From: Coptis chinensis
Taxonomy: Eukaryota > Streptophyta > Magnoliopsida > Ranunculales > Ranunculaceae
DNA: 64,000 nucleotides
Direction: 5' to 3'
NCBI GenBank assembly: GCA_015680905.1
Contig: CM027380.1
Span: forward strand, 11,426,001 to 11,490,000
Positions 57,783-64,000 of the stretch are shown one piece after another (the first letter of the stretch is position 1; each line of letters begins with the position of its first letter). The notes below the pieces were generated by a model. The model did not search any database. It was not told where the DNA came from and saw only the letters and a program-made list of their open reading frames with translations. The position numbers and the translations under genes are program-made.

Positions 57783-60123
57783 GTCTACTAGCATCTGCAA
57801 CAACACTATATACAGCTACTGTTGCAGCCCCACTTTCGACCGACCTCTTCAGGGTTTTGCACTTACGTTCTAGCTCCAAGAAGTCATCCACCAAAACGTA
57901 AGTATCCCCGCTCTCTACCAAGTCAACCAGGTCGTTATATTCAGCTTGGGCTCGTTCAGCAACGCCTTGTGCTTTCTTGCATTCACCGACCCAATGCTGA
58001 ACTTCCAGCTTTGAAGCATCAAGAGATGATTGCAATAGGGCCACATTCCCAGCCAGCTCGTGCACCTGAGCCCTTAACCCTACAATTTCAGGCCTCTCCA
58101 CCTGTTGCACAGCCAGAAGCTTGTCATAGGCCTCTTTGGCAGCATCCAGCTCCTTCTTGTATAGGTCGGAGATAAGGGCCATCTCTTTCAGCTTCTTATA
58201 CATAGCCAAGATCTGACAACAAGCAAATTAGAAAGTAGTAACATCAAAGAATAAAACAAAGCACAGATCGGAGAGACACTTACAAAGCAGAAAGAGTGAT
58301 CCATATCTTTCAGGTTCACTCCCAAGTCCTTCCCATGCTCCAGCTGGTGCCTATCTATGTCCATGGCAATGCTCTCTAGTAGCTCTCCAGCAACTAACGA
58401 GGACTTGAAACTACAGTCCCCATTCTTCACAAACTTCCTCAACCCACTCACTGGGTCCTCATAGGTGACAAGCCTATCCAGAACGTCATCACCACTCTTG
58501 TCACTGCTGCACTCCCCGACCTCTTCAACTTCTGAGCAGCGCTTGCTCATTCTCACTAGCCTTCTTCTTGCCCAGGGTTTCAGCAAACCCCACATCAACA
58601 GCAAGCTCCTTCAGATTCATCCTCTTCAAAGGAGCCCGATCTGAAGAAGCACGACCTTCTCCAGCACAAGGTCGTTCCTCAGACTCAATTTGGGACTTTT
58701 TCGCCCCCTTAGTCTCAACTACCTTAGAGCACCTCTTCAGCTGAGGCCTTTGGAAATGAACATCAGCACTCCCACCAGCACTACGACTAGCTTGGTCACC
58801 ATCGCCTCCCTCAGAACGGCTATCAGCAACTCCTTCAGCCGTTCTCACTCCAGAAACAGGTCGTACCTTCTGGCTCTCCCTCTCCATCTCAGTGTCTGAG
58901 CTAGAATCAGAGATATCAAGAACAAGCTTACGAGCCCTTTTCTTTTGCTCAGCTTTCTTCTTATTAATTTTCACACCACCAGGCTTCTTAAAGTAGTGGG
59001 CAACCTCCCCCAAGATAGCTTGATTCTCCTCCCAACTCAAACAAGCAAACTTTTCTATCACGTCAAGCTGAGGACGACCCCGAATGGAAACCTCTGCACA
59101 AAAGGAAACAAAAATATCATAACGTACAACATATCAAACACAAGACTTACATACGACCTACAAAATAGCTACCTACCAGCCCACTTTACAGAACGGGTAT
59201 TTAGCTCACACTCAGAGAGAGTGTAATTACCCACAACCAACAATGGCCTACACCCCCATTCCTCCTTACTCACCCCCCACAATCACAGCAGACTTCCCCC
59301 TTACGACCTGCAAGCTATAGTTCATTGTAGACGATCTCTTAAAAGAGAAATGCTTCAACACATCTCCTAAACGGATGTTATAACCCCTCTCATTCAACAA
59401 ATCTAACACATGGAACACCCTCCAACTATTCCCTACGAATTGACAAGGGGCTTTTCCACAAAAATTCAAAACATCAACAATAAGACAGGAAAACGACAAC
59501 CTCATCCCAGCCTTCAACTGCCCATAACAAATCACCACTCCACCATCCGAAGGAACATAGTCACTGCTATACAAACCTCCTTTCTCCATTCAGGTCGTAC
59601 ATGGCCAGGTCGATATTTACCCAACCAAACTCCTCTTTCAGATCAGCATAAAGCGACCTAGGCCCCAATTCCTCAGCCATCATCTCCGCTGAAGAAGATG
59701 ATGAAGCCCCAACTCCACTATAAGCTCTAATCTCATCATCCCCATCACTTACCGTTCTCTCTCTCCACTGATCTACCTCCACTTCCCCACTCAAACTATC
59801 ACTGGTCATAGATATATGAAATAAAAGAGAAACAAATATCAAGTTTTTCAAAGAAACGCACCTGGAAAACAAAAGGATGAGAAAGGTAAGTTTGTTTTTC
59901 TCTCTACTTTTTCTTCGCATGAATTGGTAAAATGAAGAACTGGAAGGCCTTTCCCACACGAAAACCCTTTGGCTATGCAAACCTCGAGAAAAACAAACCT
60001 TTTCGTATTCCCACAAATGCAATGATAACTCGCCCATAAATCGCCGCGATTTTGGGCCCACGAATCCAGCCTGACAGTTTCCGCACATTTTTCAAAAGCC
60101 AATTAAACCAACCAGCTGTCTGA

Positions 60124-60145
60124 CACGTGTTTTAAAGCTTTATTT
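60124..60145 (-). promoter_or_regulatory. Possible promoter of the Tat antisense gene
   Basis: On the minus strand GTAAATAAAGC (about 60145-60135) and a CACGTG G-box (60129-60124) lie about 320 bases upstream of the antisense ATG at 59809, just inside the 3' LTR. Weak evidence only. Confidence 0.3.
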
Positions 60146-60202
60146 ACACTTCTTTTTTTCACACCATAGCTGTCCAAAGAACAGATAAAATAAAGGGAGT
60201 TG

Positions 60203-60657
60203 TGTAAGTACCCTCCGTTCTACACTACAGTACACGTGTCCACACACCAGGTCGTACCAATCCATCAGCTCGTACCTGTCCATCAAAACGTACCAACGAC
60301 CCAAACCCAGGTCGTCCCCAGTATCAGTCACAGCCATTTATGGAAGCAAATAAATTAGCACAATCCTGGAGCTCAATCAACGCAACAATCAAGGAGACAT
60401 TTACATTATAACATCAGAATAATGGCGAATTATTAAGATAGCACACAAGGTGGATCTACACTTTATAACGGCCTGGAGCAAATAAGGAAAGTCGACTCAA
60501 ACATCTATAAGTAGAAAGAGATTAACTACGTAAGGCTTGATTCAAGTTTACCCCCATGAAACTTGATACGTAGGCAACTCTTATCCCAAGAAGAGTGCAG
60601 CCATTCCCTGTCAAACAGATCATCAGGTCGTTGTCCCCTAAACACCAAACATCTACA
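60203..60657 (+). repeat. 3' LTR of the Tat element
   Basis: 455 bases, TGTAAGTACCCTCCG...AAACATCTACA, aligned end to end with the 5' LTR. TATAAGTA recurs at 60506-60513. The polypurine-like AATAAAGGGAGTTG precedes it (about 60189-60202). Confidence 0.92.
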
Positions 60658-62459
60658 CCTGGAAAGCAAGTGTTGCTGCTGCCGCCTACTGCTGCTGGAA
60701 AGCAATTAGTTCAGAGCTGATTTCCTTTTGTTGCCACCTACTGCTGCTGAATTTTCAAAATTGTCGGGCTATTTTGGGCCGGCAATTTTTGGTATTTGCA
60801 GAGTTAGTTGATACACTCCTTGTAGATACACTCATTTTTGTTAGTTTTTGAAAATATGTTAGAGTTAGTTTTTGGTTACTCTAGTTCATTGTGAATGTCT
60901 AACTTGTAGTTTGTTAGAACCTGTGGATTTCTGTTGGTTTTCTACTGTAGTTAGTGATAATCTATTTGGCTTTAAGACCATTATTTATGGTAACATAACT
61001 AGATAGATGAGATGTGACTGCCTCACCTCCTTGACAAGTATGACTGTTGTCTTTGTGCTTTGTTGTGAAGTGTTGATCGAACAAAAATAGGATTGCAAGA
61101 GTAAACATCTTAGACTTTCATATTCTTGTCCCTTTAATATTATTATTAACTTAATTTTACTGTTTGTATATTGAAATTAGGTTTAATTATGAATTTCAAG
61201 GGATTAGAATGTATTCAGTAGCAAAATTCAATCTATTCCGGTTGATAGATCAATTACAAGGTATTGGTAATGTGTTTAACATTGTTTTTTAGTTAATAGT
61301 TAGTTATATGTGTGTGTTAATTCTTTCTAAACAGTTATTGTGTTTATTCTAGAGGTGGTTTACTATACAATTGGGAAGCAAGAAGCAGCAGTTTTGACAG
61401 CAATTCTAACTCTAATAACAGATCAAAGCTTGTTCTTCAAGATATGACTATTTTGTAATTATTTTGCAATTCTCAACATTAGATTATCTCTAGTGTTCCA
61501 TTGTTTATGCAATTTGAATTGAAGCACTTGTTGCTACTACAGTGCTACCTTAGTACCTATGGTAATTATGTGTGTCTAAATCAAGTGTTTTGAGGCCTGT
61601 GCACTATTGTTTCAATAATAAAATCGTTTTGCAAATGTCAAAACTACGTTTTGCAAATGTCTAAACTATTGGTGATTTCATCATCTACACAAAATGTTAT
61701 TGCCAGGAAGACGCTAATACATTGTTTATGCTTATATATATATATATATATTGACGCCTTATTTTGACATCCACAACTTACATTTATATGGAGCAGGTTC
61801 CATTTACCATAGTTTATACTACACCACCCTACAAAATGAGTTAAGGGCTAATAATTTGTGAATATGATCTATTAATCATATATAGCATCTACACAAAAAA
61901 TCATTTCATTTGGAAATTTCTAACCTAGTTAAAAATTATTGTCAACTTTGAATTTTGTTTATCGGCTCAAATTTTTCGATTTTGCAATCATCTTTTGACT
62001 TAGTTAAACATTATTAAATGAGTAGAAATTTTATAGAAGTGATATTCATGGTTAGTTAAACACATCCACAAAAAATTATATTATAATTCGCGTTATAAGT
62101 GAAGTTGTGGAACATGGTGTAACCTATGGTATAAAAAGTATGGTAAACGAAACCTGCTCGTGTATATATATTTATATATATGAATTTGTGCAACTCGGTT
62201 GTGAGCCTGTTGATTGGTTAAGACAACAGAGTACAAATCAATTGTATCACTGAGTGAGGAAGTGCATTCAGTATAATAAGACTAAGTCATCTTACATATA
62301 AAGAATATAATATACCAAAACAAATTTGAAAAGAAGACAGGGAAAAAAGAACATAACCAAATCCCAAAATATTCTATTAATTGCACTGCCAGGTCATACA
62401 AAGTAACCATGATATCTTATCTTATAGAAGGAAGGTATACAAAACACTGACAGTCCAAT
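60658..62459. other. Host sequence right of the Tat element
   Basis: Starts with a CTGCTG-rich stretch matching the style of the sequence left of 40771. No gene is supported. Holds a TA microsatellite (61735-61752) and the MITE at 61791-62159. Confidence 0.5.
61791..62159. mobile_element. Foldback MITE, 369 bp
   Basis: The left end GAGCAGGTTCCATTTACCAT and right end ATGGTAAACGAAACCTGCTC are near-perfect inverted copies, and the arms pair further inwards. The interior closely follows the MITE at 39187-39526 (shared TTTGCAATCATCTTTTGAC and TTTGGAAAT words). No clear target duplication. Confidence 0.75.
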
Positions 62460-63113
62460 CACTAAGTGAACAGTTGTATTCACATCCCTGAGAGTTTCAT
62501 ATTAAGGAAATGGTTGTTCAATATCTTCGACATCTTCATCCTCCTTATGAAGCAATGGTTGTTCAATATCTTGGACTTCTTAGGTAAAGTTGAAGCAAAG
62601 AACACCATAACAGAGAAGTATATACAGGGAACCGAAACAAACTTGGATATTTTAGCCTGTAGAACATAATTCACAAACCATTTTGACTTCAAAGCGGCAA
62701 GAAGATAAATAGAGACCATCATTGTACTGATAATGCTTAAGATGAGCCACCATAAAATAAGAACCAAAGGCCACTTCCTCTGTCCTTTACTTTTCTCTTG
62801 AAATACAATGCAAACACCAAAACCAATATCCAGGTTACTGCATTAAAACTAGAATCCAAAGAGATGGCTTTGAGTTTCCAAAACTCATAACAGCAAGTAC
62901 GAAACACATATTAGAAAGTTAGAAACAACAGTTATCTTTGTAAACACTTCAGATTTTATGTATTCAGCACTGTTTGATTGTTTGAACTCATCATCCTCTG
63001 CATATCTCTTTTCTCTTATAACTTCTACCAATGCCCATAACAAAAATAGTGAGAAACCTGCTATATCTACAACCATGAAAGAGAATCACCACAGCAGTCC
63101 ACTACTCTACACG
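62460..63113 (-). pseudogene. ABCC (MRP-type) transporter, N-terminal fragment
   Basis: Minus-strand remnant of the TMD0/L0 part of a plant ABCC transporter, a vacuolar or plasma-membrane pump for conjugates. A membrane-helix segment at 63076-62885 (DIAGFSLFLLWALVEVIREK, TKITVVSNFLICVSYLLL) is followed after a frame change by AVTWILVLVFALYFKRKVK. WPLVLILWWLILSIISTMMV, close to the family's third-helix signature, is at about 62785-62725. An acidic linker near 62560-62500 has a duplicated DIEQPLL-like word and ends at a stop. Stops and frameshifts occur throughout. The copia LTR begins immediately at 63114, so the upstream part of the gene was separated by that insertion. No ATP-binding cassette is visible further left. 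Confidence 0.65.
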
Positions 63114-63803
63114 TGTTGGGGAATAACGATTCGAATCGATCCCCACTACACAGATAACTTGTAATAAGAATACACTACTACTCCAGACAAATTCTAAATA
63201 TCCACTACAACCAACCTAGCATGTCCAACTCTCTAAACAACTATTAACAATAAATAATAATGCAAAGAAAATATAAAGCATACCACGACACAAAAATATA
63301 CCATAGTTCCGCCAATGATGCCTACTTCCACAAGATCTAATCCTTTTATAACGTGGGAAGGAAGATTACAATCACTCATCTCAAGTCTCTCCACCTTACT
63401 AGATCACTCTTCTCTCTTTACAGGTTTTTCTCTCTACAAAGGTTTTCTCTCAAACTTGATTGCTCTCAAAATTGGGTTTCAATTTCGTGACTGCGGTTTT
63501 CCAAAATCTTACTTCTGTTTTTATACCAAAAACAAATTTCGCGGTTACTGTAGCAAAATAGAAACTGCAAATATATAGGCATGGGCGCGGGCGTGCTCTT
63601 GGCAAGGCCAATTTCGAGCGCGCGCGCCCTCAAGTGCCTGTTTCGTGAGAGGCTGAAAAAAACCATCTTCTTTTCCAGTAACAAGGATGCGAGCGTGCCT
63701 TGGGCTTAGAGCAATCTGAGCGCACGCGCGCTCAAACTTCTTCACGTGAACAGAACTGATTTCTCTCATCTTCCTCATTCTCATATGAGGGATAACTCTA
63801 ACA
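63114..63803 (-). repeat. 3' LTR of the copia element
   Basis: 690 bases with TGTT...AACA ends: plus strand TGTTGGGGAATAACG at the left and GATAACTCTAACA at the right. Minus-strand TTATAAAAGG near 63345-63354 is a likely TATA box. GC-rich GCGCGC runs occur at 63585-63740. Long minus frames here (63545-63850) are LTR sequence. Confidence 0.85.
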
Positions 63804-63829
63804 ATCTCCCCTTCCTGAATAGTGAGGTG

Positions 63830-64000
63830 GCTACCTCCATGCATTCCCAAATCAACAAGAGGAGTCTGCTACCATTCCAGCGGTAGCACAACAAACATCA
63901 AACTTATCTTTCGGTAAGACTTTGGTAATCATATCCGACCCATTCTTGCATTCTTGTTGGTATGGATCTTCCCAATGCACAAATGCTTGTCTGCGAGTAC
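63830..64000 (-). pseudogene. pol: Copia pol C-terminus (RNase H end), partial
   Basis: The last ~55 codons of copia pol on the minus strand. They read DKHLCIGKIHTNKNARMGSD, then MITKVLPKDKFDVCCATAGM V, ending at a stop about 20 bases before the polypurine tract. The pattern HTNKN..DM.TK.LP..KF..C is the usual end of plant copia RNase H. An ARMG insertion disturbs it. The rest lies outside the window. Confidence 0.7.

Larger units (their letters stand above)
48107..59809 (-). pseudogene. Tat antisense gene (aORF), three exons, split by an Athila insertion
   Basis: A minus-strand gene between pol and the 3' LTR. Exon 1 runs 59809-59177, from an ATG, with an acidic/Ser N-terminus, then VVICYGQLKAGMRLSFSCLI and NSWRVFHVLDLL. 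That block resembles the family called putative gypsy-type transposon (Pfam Transposase_28). Intron 1 (59176-59094, 83 bases, GTAGGT...TGCAG) is phase 1; exon 2 is 59093-58284, Lys/Glu/Ser-rich. Intron 2 (58283-58213, 71 bases, GTAAGT...TGTCAG) is phase 0. Exon 3 (58212-57783) is a long coiled coil. The Athila insertion interrupts exon 3; after one GTCTA copy the same frame continues for 55 codons including the TGA at 48107. One-base frameshifts lie near 59590, 59275 and 58550. The function of such aORFs is unknown. Confidence 0.75.
40771..60657 (+). mobile_element. Tat-lineage Ty3/gypsy element with antisense gene, nested insertions
   Basis: LTRs at 40771-41224 and 60203-60657 enclose PBS, gag, protease, RT, RNase H, a second RNase H and integrase on the plus strand. 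An antisense gene lies between pol and the 3' LTR. A second, archaeal-type RNase H directly after the first is diagnostic of the Tat lineage (family knowledge). Flanking bases are GCTGG (40766-40770) and CCTGG (60658-60662), 4 of 5 alike. A hand count gives about 35 differences between the two LTRs, roughly 8 percent. An Athila element (48279-57782) and a MITE (41791-42468) are nested in it. Without them the element would be about 9.7 kb. Confidence 0.92.
63114..64000 (-). mobile_element. Ty1/copia element, 3' end (minus orientation)
   Basis: A copia retrotransposon entering from the right edge: pol C-terminus, polypurine tract (minus strand GGAAGGGGAGAT, about 63817-63806), then the 3' LTR (63803 to 63114). 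The left flank is ACACG; the matching duplication is outside the window. It lies in a decayed ABCC gene. Confidence 0.8.

Noticed and set aside
63545..63850. Minus-strand 101-codon ORF at the right edge
   Set aside because: It crosses the copia LTR and polypurine tract, so it is not a gene.

Overview
This window is nuclear DNA of a eudicot-type plant with a repeat-rich genome. The grounds are spliceosomal GT-AG introns in gene fragments, an EXORDIUM/PHI-1 gene, plant-lineage Ty3/gypsy (Athila, Tat), Ty1/copia, MULE, hAT, Helitron, TRIM and MITE sequences, and A+T-rich spacers. The species cannot be named from the sequence. Only one gene looks intact: an intronless EXORDIUM-like secreted protein at 12242-13195 (+). 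Nearly everything else is transposable-element DNA or decayed gene pieces. Similarity statements rest on motif recognition by eye; no database was searched.

Layout. 1-5908: an Athila-type Ty3/gypsy element on the minus strand, cut by the window start (copy A). 5909-7176: A+T-rich, possible LTR remnant. 7177-10740: a broken MULE transposase with an Arg/Gly-rich tail, followed by a convergent GRF/CCHC zinc-finger ORF. 10844-11328: a reverse-transcriptase-associated C-terminal fragment. 11400-13320: the EXORDIUM-like gene and its promoter. 14831-15274: LINE RNase H fragment. 15815-16236: hAT MITE with a perfect 8-bp duplication. 18640-25791: fragments of five unrelated host genes (SEC-C protein, papain-like protease, LLGL/tomosyn-like, CHX antiporter, LRR kinase) ending at a textbook Helitron 3' terminus (GC hairpin plus CTAG). 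26916-28433: DNA element with a nested, almost solo LTR. 28822-29689: MITE with a TRIM retrotransposon nested in its terminal repeat. 31394-31930: palindromic minisatellite. 31981-33311: LTR-like block. 33977-37382: complete but dead hAT element with TIRs and an 8-bp duplication. 39187-39526: foldback MITE.

40771-60657 is a Tat-lineage Ty3/gypsy element (+) with both LTRs, PBS, gag, protease, RT, two RNase H domains and integrase. On its opposite strand, between pol and the 3' LTR, lies a gene-like antisense ORF with two predicted introns. A second, internally deleted Athila copy (B, 48279-57782, perfect 5-bp duplication GTCTA) has inserted into the third exon of that antisense gene. When one duplication copy is discounted, the frame continues across the insertion to a stop at 48107. 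A hAT-type MITE also interrupts the Tat gag.

60658-64000: a foldback MITE, then a decayed ABCC transporter exon block (minus) cut by the 3' LTR of a Ty1/copia element that runs off the right edge.

The most interesting items are the intron-bearing antisense gene inside the Tat element, the Helitron terminus beside a cluster of captured gene pieces, the convergent zinc-finger partner of the MULE, and several precisely readable nested insertions.
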